Below are positions 42,346 to 51,801 of a DNA stretch of 64,000 nt, piece by piece. How positions within the stretch are numbered: the first letter of the stretch is position 1; each line of letters begins with the position of its first letter. The notes under the pieces are model-generated. The model ran no database searches, was not told the DNA's origin, and saw nothing but the letters and a program-made list of their open reading frames with translations. Source of the stretch: Dolichospermum compactum NIES-806. GTDB taxonomy: Bacteria > Cyanobacteriota > Cyanobacteriia > Cyanobacteriales > Nostocaceae. The stretch is taken from NCBI RefSeq assembly GCF_002368115.1, contig NZ_AP018316.1:2072058-2136057 (forward strand), in the 5' to 3' direction. Made by a program: the position numbers and the translations under genes.

Positions 42346-42802
42346 GGACAAATTACGAGGCGAAAACCTGCACTAATTTGTTTTATTTTTTCTGGAAAAA
42401 GCGATAAAATTAAGCCGCTTATTAAATTATTATATAAAAGTCAGTCAGCCGTTGATTCTCTTCGAGAACCGTTGGAATTGATTCTTGATTCTCATGTAGG
42501 CAAATCTTTTTTAGAATTGATTAGAGAAGAGAATTTAGAAAATATGGTTCATAGCCAACTAGTACCGCAGGGCGTTCGTCAAAAGTCAAAAGTCAAAACA
42601 AATATACAATGAGCTTTCCAGTAGTTTGTAATGGTCTATTTATTTCCGCCGACCTGTACTAGTTGATTTTCTTTGTGAATATGCGATCGCTCAATTATTG
42701 AAATCCTGGGGAATTGAACCTGCAATATCTATAGGTTATCGTACAGGAAATTATACAGCTTTAGTATTACCAGAAATTTTCACCTTAGAAGAAATAGTTT
42801 AA
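42346..42802 (+). pseudogene. Polyketide synthase acyltransferase remnant, split by a MITE
   Basis: Reads RKPALICFIFSGKSDKIKPL, then LREPLELILDSHVGKSFLEL and ENMVHSQ, then the MITE. After it comes LVDFLCEYAIAQLLKSWGIE, PAISIGYRTGNYTALVLPEI and FTLEEIV, then stop. This matches the acyltransferase pattern LFAxEYALAxLWxSWGIEPxxxxGxSxGEY, except that the catalytic GHSxG has become GYRTG, so it is dead even without the insertion. Removing the element plus one CTAG gives SQLVDF without a break. Confidence 0.72.
42559..42662. mobile_element. CTAG-flanked MITE, copy 2 (inverted)
   Basis: Begins CTAGTACCGCAGGGCG and ends GACCTGTACTAG, inverted relative to the other copies, with three units of GTCAAAA. 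The 4-bp CTAG at each end is a target duplication, shown by the restored SQLVDF frame of the acyltransferase remnant. Confidence 0.85.
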
Positions 42803-43006
42803 AATCTCAAGAACCACCACAACCTAACCCACCTACACGCCGGAGTAGTCGTGGAAAATAATGAGAGTATTAACTAAATTCATCTGCAAATGGCGGAAAA
42901 CCCTACACCCTAACTGCCAACAACGACTTTCATAGATTTGTTAGACTGAACACACCAGGATTTTTTTCAGTTAAATCTCTGATAACGCCAGCAGACGAGG
43001 CACTTC

Positions 43007-44479
43007 ATGCTTACAAATACCCTACTTCTCTCAAATCAACTTCCCAGTTTACAATATTTATCCACCACAGAACGCTTCGATGACACTTGGGAAGCCCCTC
43101 TGGCAACCCTTTTAGGACTGGGACGCGCTGCCGGAGCAGATTTTGTAGAATACTTCTTAGAACGCCGCAACTACATCAGTTGTTTAGCCGAGGAAGATAC
43201 CATTACCAGCATTTCCCCCAGTTTAGCTACTGGTGCGGGAGTGCGGGTATTTCGCGGCAAAGCTGACTGCTACGTTAGCACCAATAACCTCACATTTGCT
43301 GGTTTAAAAGCTGCTTTAGAAAAAGCTCTTTCTATCTTAGGCTTACAACTACCCGGACCCACTGGTTTCATCCCTGAAATCAACCTAGAATTACTCAGAG
43401 ACTACGCCACAAAACGCGGTAAAGACGGGTGGCTGCCCTTGTGCAGTTCTATCCGCGAAATGGGAGAAGTCCTCCTTGATGGTACAGCCCAACTTAACAA
43501 AAAAGCTACCCACGTCCAATCTCGCCGCGCTTCCTACTTCCGTGATTGGCAAGAAGTATTAGTTGCTGCCAGTGACGGTACATTTGCCCGTGATATCCGC
43601 CTTACCCAATCCGTTGGGTTTAACCTACTTTGTGCTGATGGCGCTAACCGTGCCTCCATTGGTGAACGGGCTGGTAACACCAGTGACGCTAACTTCCTGA
43701 GAACCTGGGATTATCAACAAGCCTCCGAACAAATCGCCGAATCAGCCGGTAAAATGCTTTATGCAGATTACGTGGAATCAGGAACTTACCCCATTATCAT
43801 GGCCAATCATTTTGGCGGTGTAATTTTCCATGAAGCCTGTGGACACCTTTTAGAAACCACTCAAATTGAACACAAAACCACACCATTTGCCGATAAAAAA
43901 GGTGAGAAAATCGCCCATGAAAGCCTGACTGCTTGGGATGAAGGACGCACTGATAACGCCTTTGGGACTATTGATATGGACGATGAAGGAATGCCCGCCC
44001 AAAGAACATTATTAATTGAAAAAGGCATTCTCAAAAACTTCCTAGCTGATAGAACCGGTTCAGTGCGGACAGGACACCCCAGAACAGGCAGTGGCCGCCG
44101 TCAAAATTACACATTTGCTGCCGCTAGTCGGATGCGAAATACATATATTGATTGTGGTGAACACACAACAGAAGACCTATTTGCCTCCGTTGATAAAGGT
44201 ATTTACTGTAAAAAAATGGGCGGCGGCAGTGTCGGCGCAACAGGTCAATTTAACTTTAGCGTTGATGAAGCTTATTTAATAGAAAATGGCAAAATTACCA
44301 AACCATTAAAAGGTGCTACCCTCATCGGAGAAGCCAAGGAAATCATGAATAAAATTTCCCTATGTTCTCAAGATTTAGAACTAGCTCCCGGCTTCTGTGG
44401 TTCAGTCAGCGGCAGCATTTACACCACAGTTGGACAACCCCATATTAAAGTTGATTCTATTACTGTTGGTGGTAGATAA
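43007..44479 (+). CDS. tldD: TldD metalloprotease subunit
   Basis: A 490-residue TldD protein. FHEACGHLLE gives the HExxxH zinc motif; GAGVRVFRGKADCYVST is in the N-terminal domain and GSGRRQNYTFAAASRM in the C-terminal part. With TldE it forms a heterodimer that degrades unfolded peptides and matures some peptide natural products. tldE follows 167 bases later on the same strand. Confidence 0.95.
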   Translation: MLTNTLLLSNQLPSLQYLSTTERFDDTWEAPLATLLGLGRAAGADFVEYFLERRNYISCLAEEDTITSISPSLATGAGVRVFRGKADCYVSTNNLTFAGLKAALEKALSILGLQLPGPTGFIPEINLELLRDYATKRGKDGWLPLCSSIREMGEVLLDGTAQLNKKATHVQSRRASYFRDWQEVLVAASDGTFARDIRLTQSVGFNLLCADGANRASIGERAGNTSDANFLRTWDYQQASEQIAESAGKMLYADYVESGTYPIIMANHFGGVIFHEACGHLLETTQIEHKTTPFADKKGEKIAHESLTAWDEGRTDNAFGTIDMDDEGMPAQRTLLIEKGILKNFLADRTGSVRTGHPRTGSGRRQNYTFAAASRMRNTYIDCGEHTTEDLFASVDKGIYCKKMGGGSVGATGQFNFSVDEAYLIENGKITKPLKGATLIGEAKEIMNKISLCSQDLELAPGFCGSVSGSIYTTVGQPHIKVDSITVGGR

Positions 44480-44646
44480 CTAAATTTTGGATTTTGGGTT
44501 GTGAGTATAAAGTATATATGTCTCACGCAGAGACGCAGAGGCGCGGAGAGTGACATGAGTTCATGCCTTAATAATAATACAAATAATCACATCCAAGATC
44601 CGATTTTGAAACTTCACTTTTTTTAATTTCAAATCTAAATTTGATT

Positions 44647-45987
44647 ATGCCGAAAATCCAAGAAATCGCAACCTACGCTCAAGAAAATGCTGCTAAACTG
44701 GGCATTAAAAAGTTTGATATTTACGGCTCAACTGTAGATGATACCAGTGTTCAAGTTGACCAAGGTGAACCTAAACAAGTTAAAGCTTCCAATCGTTCTG
44801 GGGTAACAGTTCGGGTTTGGAATGAAGAAAATACAATGGGTGTTACCAGCACCACAGATGTAGATGCTAAAGGATTAGAATTAGCCTTGAAAACTGCTTA
44901 CGAAGCCAGCTTTTTTGGTGTGAAAGAAAATGTTCCTGATTTTAGTCCAGAAGCTACTATTCCTATCCCTAATAAACATCAAGAAAAAGCATTGCAATCA
45001 CCTGTTTCTGAACTGATAGAAAAGCTATTAGTAGCAGAAAAAGAATTACTAGCAACCCATCCTGCTATTACAAGTGTGCCTTATAATGGGTTAGCACAAA
45101 GGGATATTGACAGATTTTATCTCAATAGTGATGGTGCTGTGAGAACTGAATCTCATTCCTTAGCTTCTATTTATTTGTACAGCAAAACTGAAGAAGAAGG
45201 TAAGAAACCCCGCAGTGGTAGTGCTTATCGAGTTAAGGAAAGTGTAGCTGATTTAGATATTGCTGGTTGTATCAAAGAAACTGCCCAGAAAACTATCAGT
45301 CATTTGCATTATGAAAAAATCAAAACTGGTAAATATCAAGTAGTTTTCTCTCCTGAAGCTTTTTTAAGTTTATTGGGGGCTTTTTCTAATTTATTTAACG
45401 CCCAAAGTATTCTTGATAATCAAAGTTTATCGAAAACTGATGATATTGGTAAAGAACTAGCTTCACCTTTACTTTCAGTTTATGATGATGCTTTACACCC
45501 TGCTAATATTGGTGCAGAAAGTTTTGATGGTGAGGGTACTCCTACCCGGCAGATTAAGTTAATAGAAAAGGGTATTTTAACCAGCTTTCTGCATAGTGCG
45601 GGAACTGCTAAACGGTTAAATGCTCAACCTACAGGTAATGCGAGTATTGGCGCAAAAGTTAGCGTTAGTCCTAATTTTTATCATGTTTTTGCCGCCGGAA
45701 CTCCTGAACAGGAATTGAATTTGGAAACTGCGGAAAATGTGATTTTAATTGATGACTTACAAGCTCTCCATGCGGGTGTTAAGGCTTTACAAGGTTCTTT
45801 TTCTTTGCCTTTTGATGGTTGGTTAGTCAACAAAGGTGAGAAAACCAGTATTGAGTCTGCAACGGTAGCTGGGGATTTCTTGGAACTTTTGAAATCAATT
45901 ATTTATGTCGAGAAAGAGGTGGAATTAACACCAGCAGGAGTTGCTCCCAGGGTTTGGGTGAGTGAACTTTCTATTACTGGAGATTAA
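44647..45987 (+). CDS. tldE: TldE/PmbA metalloprotease partner
   Basis: ATG at 44647 (MPKIQEIATYAQENAAKLGI) is used; the TTG two codons before is unlikely. 446 residues, with SGVTVRVWNEENTMGVTST and SFDGEGTPTRQIKLIEKGIL. It lacks the HExxxH motif, as PmbA/TldE does. Works with TldD. The spacer between the pair holds a TCTCACGCAGAGACGCAGAGG repeat. Confidence 0.93.
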   Translation: MPKIQEIATYAQENAAKLGIKKFDIYGSTVDDTSVQVDQGEPKQVKASNRSGVTVRVWNEENTMGVTSTTDVDAKGLELALKTAYEASFFGVKENVPDFSPEATIPIPNKHQEKALQSPVSELIEKLLVAEKELLATHPAITSVPYNGLAQRDIDRFYLNSDGAVRTESHSLASIYLYSKTEEEGKKPRSGSAYRVKESVADLDIAGCIKETAQKTISHLHYEKIKTGKYQVVFSPEAFLSLLGAFSNLFNAQSILDNQSLSKTDDIGKELASPLLSVYDDALHPANIGAESFDGEGTPTRQIKLIEKGILTSFLHSAGTAKRLNAQPTGNASIGAKVSVSPNFYHVFAAGTPEQELNLETAENVILIDDLQALHAGVKALQGSFSLPFDGWLVNKGEKTSIESATVAGDFLELLKSIIYVEKEVELTPAGVAPRVWVSELSITGD

Positions 45988-46076
45988 TATCTTTTTCACT
46001 CTGTGCGTCTGCGGTTTGAAGATATTTTATCGAACCACAGAGGCACAGAGGACACAGAGGACAAGGAGAAAGGTTG

Positions 46077-47009
46077 TTAAGAAGGAATTTTCTTATGGTT
46101 AATTCTTTGATGTAAGGAAGCTATGGCTGCTCCTGTGGTTTCTGCTAAGATACTAATGAGACGATAAAGTGCGATCGCACTAATCACCAAAGCCGCCGGA
46201 AAATGATATTGTAACAGTAACATGGCTGTGGTTTCAAATATGCCTAAACCACCAGGCGCACCAGGAACAACTAACCCTAATACCCAAGCACAACTAAAAG
46301 CCCCCACTAATAAGGGTATTTGCGCCCAAGTTAAAGAAGTTAACGCCATTATAGTTAATATAAATCCAGCAGCCCGCAACCCTAAAAAAACTAATTCTCC
46401 TAATAATAGTTTCACCGGATAGCGGTTAATTATAAAAATATCAATTAGCTGATTTTCTCCAGCAGATTTTTTATTTTTCCAACGATCTAAAAGTTGCATA
46501 ACTGGGTTTAAAAATCGGGGATGAAGTATACATAAGACAATTATTAAAGCTAAAAATTGGAGAATAATTAAATTATAATTCAGATTATTAACAATAAGTT
46601 GACTGCCAAATAAAACAATAATAATTAAAGCTGCTGCTAACATTAATAGTGGTTCTAATAAAACACTTAAAGTAGCAATATTCGTAGGAATATTAGCATT
46701 TTTAGCCGCTATAATTCGCCCATAATAATGCCAAACATTCCCAGGTAAATATTTAGCAATATTCGTTTTTAAATAAACTTGGATAAACTCAATAGCAGAT
46801 ACAGATTGATTTAACTCCCTGAGTACCCAAGTCCAAATCCAACCTGCCCAAATATGAGCCAATAAAGTTACACTTGTAGCAGTTACTAATATTAACCATC
46901 CGGTAATATTAATCCGAATAGCACTAACTTCTAACCAATTATCTTTTAATGCTTTCAGCAGAAAAAACAGCGTACCACCCAAAATCAAACAACGAATAAT
47001 TTTCTTCAT
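46077..47009 (-). CDS. Lysylphosphatidylglycerol-synthase-type (UPF0104) membrane protein
   Basis: A 310-residue protein with about eight membrane segments, including WILVTATSVTLLAHIWAG and VVPGAPGGLGIFETTAMLLL. The PGGLGxxE motif is that of the LPG_synthase_TM/UPF0104 family of flippase-like proteins. There is no aminoacyltransferase domain, so substrate is unknown. Convergent with tldE. Confidence 0.88.
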   Translation of the reverse strand: MKKIIRCLILGGTLFFLLKALKDNWLEVSAIRINITGWLILVTATSVTLLAHIWAGWIWTWVLRELNQSVSAIEFIQVYLKTNIAKYLPGNVWHYYGRIIAAKNANIPTNIATLSVLLEPLLMLAAALIIIVLFGSQLIVNNLNYNLIILQFLALIIVLCILHPRFLNPVMQLLDRWKNKKSAGENQLIDIFIINRYPVKLLLGELVFLGLRAAGFILTIMALTSLTWAQIPLLVGAFSCAWVLGLVVPGAPGGLGIFETTAMLLLQYHFPAALVISAIALYRLISILAETTGAAIASLHQRINHKKIPS

Positions 47010-47023
47010 TTTAAAAGGATTTA

Positions 47024-47054
47024 GATCCCCGACTTCTTAGAGAAGTCGGGGATC
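47024..47054. repeat. GATC-bounded palindrome, copy 4
   Basis: 31-base palindrome (GATCCCCGACTTCTT and complement), in the spacer between larC and the UPF0104 gene. It is followed by TTGTTTTTG, so could act as a terminator of minus or plus transcripts. Confidence 0.85.
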
Positions 47055-47063
47055 TTGTTTTTG

Positions 47064-48350
47064 TTAATTTTGATTTTGTAAATACCAACTTTGTAATGCC
47101 AATTGATGAATTTCTCGCCAAGGAATATTATGTTGTCGTGCTAATTCTGCACAATCTTCATATTCTGGCTGCACATTAGTAATTACCTTTTCCGTAGCTG
47201 TTCCTGTCCATGCCACTTTTACCGATATTGTCCCATAAATAGTGTCTACATTTTGCATTTCCCGTTGTAAAGTTGAACGATTTTGAGTAGTACGACGAAT
47301 GCCTAAAGTGCTAGTTTCTCGAAATAATATATTTTCACAACTAGCTAACTTTTCAGGATGACAAATTACAGTTAATAAAATTCCGGTACGCGACTTTTTC
47401 ATTCCTATCGGTTGGGTAAAAACATCCAGCGCACCAGCAGCAAATAAAGCCTCAAATATATAACCGAATACTTGAGGATTTAAATCATCTATTTGACTTT
47501 CTAGGACAGTAATCGTTTCTAAATTTGGGGAATATTCCGCTAAATTAGAGTTATCAGTCTGTAAAGATTCATTTTCGCCGTACCAGAGCCGTAGTATATT
47601 AGGAATGGGTAAATCTAGAGAACCCGCCCCTAATCCTACCTGTTTGATAGTCATTGGTGGCGGTGAACCAAAATCTTGTACTAACGTAGTAGCGATCGCC
47701 GCCCCCGTTGGTGTTACCAATTCTCTGTCAATACCATTGCTATAAACTGGACAACCTCGCATTTCCCACAACTTTAACACCGCTGGTACTGGTACAGCCA
47801 TTCTTCCATGTGCCGCATGAACAGTGCCACCTCCAGTTGGAAATCCAGAACAGTATAGCAAAGGCAACCCCTGGCGATCGCTATCAATACCCAACCAATC
47901 CAACCCTAAACAAGTACCAACAATATCCACAATCGCATCCACAGCACCCACTTCATGAAAATGAACTTTTTCCGGTGCGATGCCATGAACAGCCCCCTCT
48001 GCCACTGCCAATCGGCGGAAAACAGCTAAACTCCAAGCTTCCGCCCGCACTGGCAAACTCCCCTTAACAATCATCTCCTCTATTTCTGGCAAATGACGGG
48101 TGTGGTGGTGATCATGTTCATTGTGAGAATGATGATGGTGATGATGAGAAACCAAATCCACATCAACCTTAGTCGCTTGTTGACCTTGACGGTGAACCAA
48201 TTCCGCCCGCAATCGGTATTCTTTCTCAATTCCCAAGCCATTAAGTTGTTCTATCAAATACTCGACAGGCACACCCAGACTAACCAATGCTCCCAAACAC
48301 ATATCACCAGAAACCCCTGTTGGACATTGAAGATAAGCAATTTTATTCAT
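47064..48350 (-). CDS. larC: Nickel-pincer cofactor synthesis protein LarC
   Basis: A 428-residue LarC with AYLQCPTGVSGDMCLGALVS, KVHFHEVGAVDAIVDIVG and LVTPTGAAIATTLV. A histidine-rich stretch (SHHHHHHSHNEHDHHHTRH, about residues 68-86) is a likely nickel buffer. LarC is a CTP-dependent nickel insertase for the pincer nucleotide. larA, larB and larE are not in the window, though homologs of larC also occur without a racemase. Start ATG at 48350. Confidence 0.93.
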   Translation of the reverse strand: MNKIAYLQCPTGVSGDMCLGALVSLGVPVEYLIEQLNGLGIEKEYRLRAELVHRQGQQATKVDVDLVSHHHHHHSHNEHDHHHTRHLPEIEEMIVKGSLPVRAEAWSLAVFRRLAVAEGAVHGIAPEKVHFHEVGAVDAIVDIVGTCLGLDWLGIDSDRQGLPLLYCSGFPTGGGTVHAAHGRMAVPVPAVLKLWEMRGCPVYSNGIDRELVTPTGAAIATTLVQDFGSPPPMTIKQVGLGAGSLDLPIPNILRLWYGENESLQTDNSNLAEYSPNLETITVLESQIDDLNPQVFGYIFEALFAAGALDVFTQPIGMKKSRTGILLTVICHPEKLASCENILFRETSTLGIRRTTQNRSTLQREMQNVDTIYGTISVKVAWTGTATEKVITNVQPEYEDCAELARQHNIPWREIHQLALQSWYLQNQN

Positions 48351-48443
48351 AAATTTATTTGTTAATTGTTAGTTGTCAGTTGTCAGGAACAAGAAAACCA
48401 TTACCCATTACCAATCACCCATTACCAATCACCAATAATCATT

Positions 48444-49103
48444 ATGGCCAAAATATTCACCATTCATCCTGATAATCCTCAAAGCCGCCGAATAGAGGAA
48501 ATAAAGTTAGCGCTATTAGGTGGCGCTATCATGCTCTACCCTACAGATACAGTTTATGCAATTGGTTGTGACTTGAATGCCAAGTCGGCGGTGGAAAGAG
48601 TGCGGCAAATCAAACAGTTAGCAAATGATAAACCACTGACATTTTTATGTCCCTCACTCTCCAATGTGGCGACTTATGCCTTCGTAAGTGATACAGCCTA
48701 CCGACTAATGAAGCGGTTAATACCAGGACCCTACACATTTTTGCTCCCTGCTACCAAATTAGTACCGCGACTAGTACAAAATCCCAAACGCAAAACCACA
48801 GGAATTCGAGTGCCAAATCATAACGTTTGCTTGGCACTAATGGAAGCGTTAGGAAACCCAATTATTTCTACTTCAGCTCATGTTAGAGCAAATGATGAAG
48901 ACCAGGAAATAGTTGGAAACGGAAAACAGCCAATGTTGTCACGGGTAGATTTATATGACCATTTGGATAAATTGGTAGATATCATTATCGACACTGCCGA
49001 AGAACCTACATATCAAGTGTCTACCATTTTAGATTTGACCGATGAAGAACCAGTTATTATTCGGAGAGGTTTGGGTTGGGAAGCTGTAGCTACTTGGGTT
49101 TAA
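48444..49103 (+). CDS. Sua5/YciO/YrdC-family protein (threonylcarbamoyl-AMP synthase type)
   Basis: ATG at 48444 (MAKIFTIHPDNPQ) is chosen; the upstream codons translate a CCATTACCAATCACC repeat. 219 residues: LLGGAIMLYPTDTVYAIGCD, IKQLANDKPLTFLC, and PNPKRKTTGIRVPNH-like KRKTTGIRVP. These bind threonine, bicarbonate and ATP in the t6A tRNA pathway; YciO-type proteins of this length without a Sua5 tail may differ in role. Confidence 0.88.
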   Translation: MAKIFTIHPDNPQSRRIEEIKLALLGGAIMLYPTDTVYAIGCDLNAKSAVERVRQIKQLANDKPLTFLCPSLSNVATYAFVSDTAYRLMKRLIPGPYTFLLPATKLVPRLVQNPKRKTTGIRVPNHNVCLALMEALGNPIISTSAHVRANDEDQEIVGNGKQPMLSRVDLYDHLDKLVDIIIDTAEEPTYQVSTILDLTDEEPVIIRRGLGWEAVATWV

Positions 49104-49510
49104 GAATAAAGCTTTACAAGTGCAACCCCTTGTTTTGGACTCCGTTGCGCTAATTATTATGATCACCTGACTCCAATTTTGAAATTGTCATCCTCCCAGG
49201 CACTCTCATCCCAGTCATGAAATTATGGCTACGCCACACAGGCTATCGGCCAATCTTAGCATGACTAAGGTTTTGGCAATTTGTCCTCAGAGTGAATATC
49301 TATTATGCCATCTTTGATTTAGTTGCTAAAAATAAAGCGACACAATTAACAAGCCCTTAACTTTGGAAATTTCCTACAGTGTTTACATATCAGGAGTCTA
49401 GTTGGCGAGGTTTGAGGCATAAATCCCCAAAGATTTTTACTCCTGAGACTGGCCTTAAATACTGTATATGCGTTTGAGTTAAGGTGCAATACCAATTTTA
49501 TAGAAAAGTC
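49104..49510. promoter_or_regulatory. Leader region of the HetZ-related gene
   Basis: About 400 bases without a gene, less repeat-rich than other gaps. A GGAGTCTAGTTGGCGAGG stretch and an inverted pair CAGGAGTC / ACTCCTGA (49391-49446) flank a possible stem. No certain promoter boxes. It may hold long 5' regulatory sequence. Confidence 0.35.
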
Positions 49511-50731
49511 ATGAAAGCTAACATCGCCAATCTGCCTAATTCTACATCTGCTTTTGATAGCTATATTTCTCTTGAAGAATTGTCTGTTCCTACCAGCGAT
49601 ACATTAGTACAACTTTTATCCCATGAAATGCAATCTCAAGTTAAATCCGCCACTTCAGGTGTACAAGATGTTGTTGGACGCATAGCCAAAGAAGTAGAAC
49701 GGATATGTGATAAAAGCTCCCGCATTCAAAACTCAGGACAAATTCAGTCTTGGCAAATTACATTAGGAAGACATCGGTTACAAAAGTGCTTGCGTTACTA
49801 CCAACTTGGTTCTAAACAAGGACGTGTGGAATTACATAGCAGTTTGGGCGCAATTGTTTATCGTCACGTTACTATTGCCGGCTCAGATTTAGGATTTGAG
49901 GCTCGTTACAATCTGATTGAAGATTTTTTACAAGCTTTTTATATTGAAGCTATTAAAGCGTTCCGTCGAGAAACCGAATTACCCGAAGATTACACCCCCC
50001 GTACTCAGCTACTTGTAGCTGAGTATATGGCGTTTACAGAACAATATGCCAAACGCCGGATTAATTTACCTGGGGGCGCTAATCAACAGTTAATTGTTCT
50101 ACGCGCTCAAGGTTTTGCCCGTCGTCAACCCCAAGAAACTACTGTAGATATTGAAATGGCAGTGGATTCTGCGAAAACCGAAGAAGCAGAATCGTATCAA
50201 CGCAATGTAGCCGTGCAGCAAATTCGCTCACAAATGATTGCTAAACCTGGTTTTGACCCTTCGGAAGAATCGGAACGCAATCGCGTGATTACCGAATTGA
50301 TGAAATATCTGGAGTCTCAAGGACAATCTGACTGTATGAATTACTTGACTCTCAAACTCCAGGATCTTTCTGCACCGGAAATTGACCAAATTCTCGGTTT
50401 AACCAGTCGTCAACGCGATTATTTACAACAGAGATTTAAATATCATGTTGAGAAGTTTGCCAAACAGCACCAATGGCAATTAGTTCATCAATGGTTAGGC
50501 GCTGGTTTAGAACATAAGTTAGGTTTATCTTCCCAGCAATGGGATATTTTTTGGCATCAACTCACACCACAGCAACAGCAAATTTTTGACCTAAAAACTG
50601 CTTGTCAAAGTGATCAACTTATTTCTAAAGCTGTTCAATGTACTCCTAAACAACTGCAAAAACGCTGGACACAAATGTTAGAATTAGCATGGTCTATTCG
50701 TAACGGTCATGCTGAATCTAAAAATAATTAA
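49511..50731 (+). CDS. HetZ-related protein
   Basis: ATG at 49511 (MKANIANLPNST) is preferred to a GTG at 49484. The 406-residue protein shows the HetZ family features: EVERICDKSSRIQNSGQIQS, LGRHRLQKCLRYYQLGSKQG, IEDFLQAFYIEAIKAFRRE, AEYMAFTEQYAKRRINLPG and LTSRQRDYLQQRFKYHVEKF. HetZ controls early heterocyst differentiation. The N-terminus differs from the HetZ I remember and no patU gene is adjacent, so this may be a HetZ paralog rather than HetZ itself. Confidence 0.75.
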   Translation: MKANIANLPNSTSAFDSYISLEELSVPTSDTLVQLLSHEMQSQVKSATSGVQDVVGRIAKEVERICDKSSRIQNSGQIQSWQITLGRHRLQKCLRYYQLGSKQGRVELHSSLGAIVYRHVTIAGSDLGFEARYNLIEDFLQAFYIEAIKAFRRETELPEDYTPRTQLLVAEYMAFTEQYAKRRINLPGGANQQLIVLRAQGFARRQPQETTVDIEMAVDSAKTEEAESYQRNVAVQQIRSQMIAKPGFDPSEESERNRVITELMKYLESQGQSDCMNYLTLKLQDLSAPEIDQILGLTSRQRDYLQQRFKYHVEKFAKQHQWQLVHQWLGAGLEHKLGLSSQQWDIFWHQLTPQQQQIFDLKTACQSDQLISKAVQCTPKQLQKRWTQMLELAWSIRNGHAESKNN

Positions 50732-50908
50732 ATCCAATCCAGCTTTGTTGGGTTGACGCAAGGAAACCCAACATTTTCATGGAAATGTTAGATTTTACAA
50801 TGTTGGTATTCACTCGTTTTATTCAACTTACAATTTTATTATCGGAAGTAACAAACTAGCTGTTTATGATTTGATTTCATTTATTGCTTGGGCTAACAAT
50901 AATAATCT
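50732..50908. terminator. Hairpin spacer after the HetZ-related gene
   Basis: TTGGGTT / AACCCAA stem at about 50749-50772 followed by TTTTC. The rest, ending KLAVYDLISFIAWANNNNL in one plus-strand frame (to 50910), may be a tiny gene fragment; it is too short to assign. Confidence 0.5.
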
Positions 50909-51736
50909 CTAATAAGAAGTTACTAATATTTCAGTGATTTTCCCTCGCTTTTGGGCATTAGAATTAATTGACCTTGCTGCTGATATGGTGTGAATATTAA
51001 AATCACCATAAAGGTCACGAATCAATGGACAATCAGAATTAGATAACATAACTTTTACACCTTTATCAGCTAATTTAATAAAAATATCTCTGAGTTTTAT
51101 TTGTTGATTCTCGTCAAAACAAAAATTACTATAAGCTGTAAAATTGCTAGTTTTATTTAGAGGATAATAGGGAGGATCAAAATAAACAAAGTCATTATTA
51201 CCCGTTGCATAATTTAACACTTCTGCAAAATTTGCTTGTTTGATTTCTACTTTCTTGAGTGTCAAGGATGCAACTCGCAAAACTTCTTCTTGACAAATAC
51301 CCGGATTTTTATATTTTCCCACAGGGACATTAAATTTTCCTTGAGAATTAACCCGGTACAGCCCATTAAAACAGGTTTTATTCAAATAAATAAACCGAGC
51401 CGCTTTTTCTAAATTTGTCCCATTATGATAATTTCTAACATCATAGTAATACTCTGAATTATGCCTTTGCTGATGTGCTTGCAGTAAAGTTATTAATTCT
51501 TCAAAATTGTCTCTAACGCACCGATAAGTAAGAACTAAATCTGCATTAATATCAGTTAAAACTGCATGAGATGGTTGCAAATGGAAAAAAACTGCTCCAC
51601 CCCCTAAAAATGGTTCATAGTAAGTCTGGTAATGCTGGGGAAAATAGTCTTTATATTGCGAAATCAATCTAGTTTTACCCCCAGCCCACTTTAAAAATGG
51701 TCGTGGGTAAGTTTGTTTAGGGATTTGACTTACCAT
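50909..51736 (-). CDS. Dam-type DNA adenine methyltransferase, no restriction partner seen
   Basis: A 275-residue class alpha N6-adenine methylase: PFLKWAGGKTRLISQY (SAM motif I), YEPFLGGGAVFFHL, and NDFVYFDPPYYPL (catalytic DPPY). It resembles the DpnII/Dam group, whose target is GATC. In Nostocales an orphan GATC methylase (DmtA) is known, and this gene has no endonuclease next to it. Target specificity is inferred from family only. Confidence 0.88.
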   Translation of the reverse strand: MVSQIPKQTYPRPFLKWAGGKTRLISQYKDYFPQHYQTYYEPFLGGGAVFFHLQPSHAVLTDINADLVLTYRCVRDNFEELITLLQAHQQRHNSEYYYDVRNYHNGTNLEKAARFIYLNKTCFNGLYRVNSQGKFNVPVGKYKNPGICQEEVLRVASLTLKKVEIKQANFAEVLNYATGNNDFVYFDPPYYPLNKTSNFTAYSNFCFDENQQIKLRDIFIKLADKGVKVMLSNSDCPLIRDLYGDFNIHTISAARSINSNAQKRGKITEILVTSY

Positions 51737-51801
51737 CTACTTACGATTAAACTAAAAACTAACTAATCAATAAAGTCTATAATAAGGCGGTCTAAATTCA
51801 A

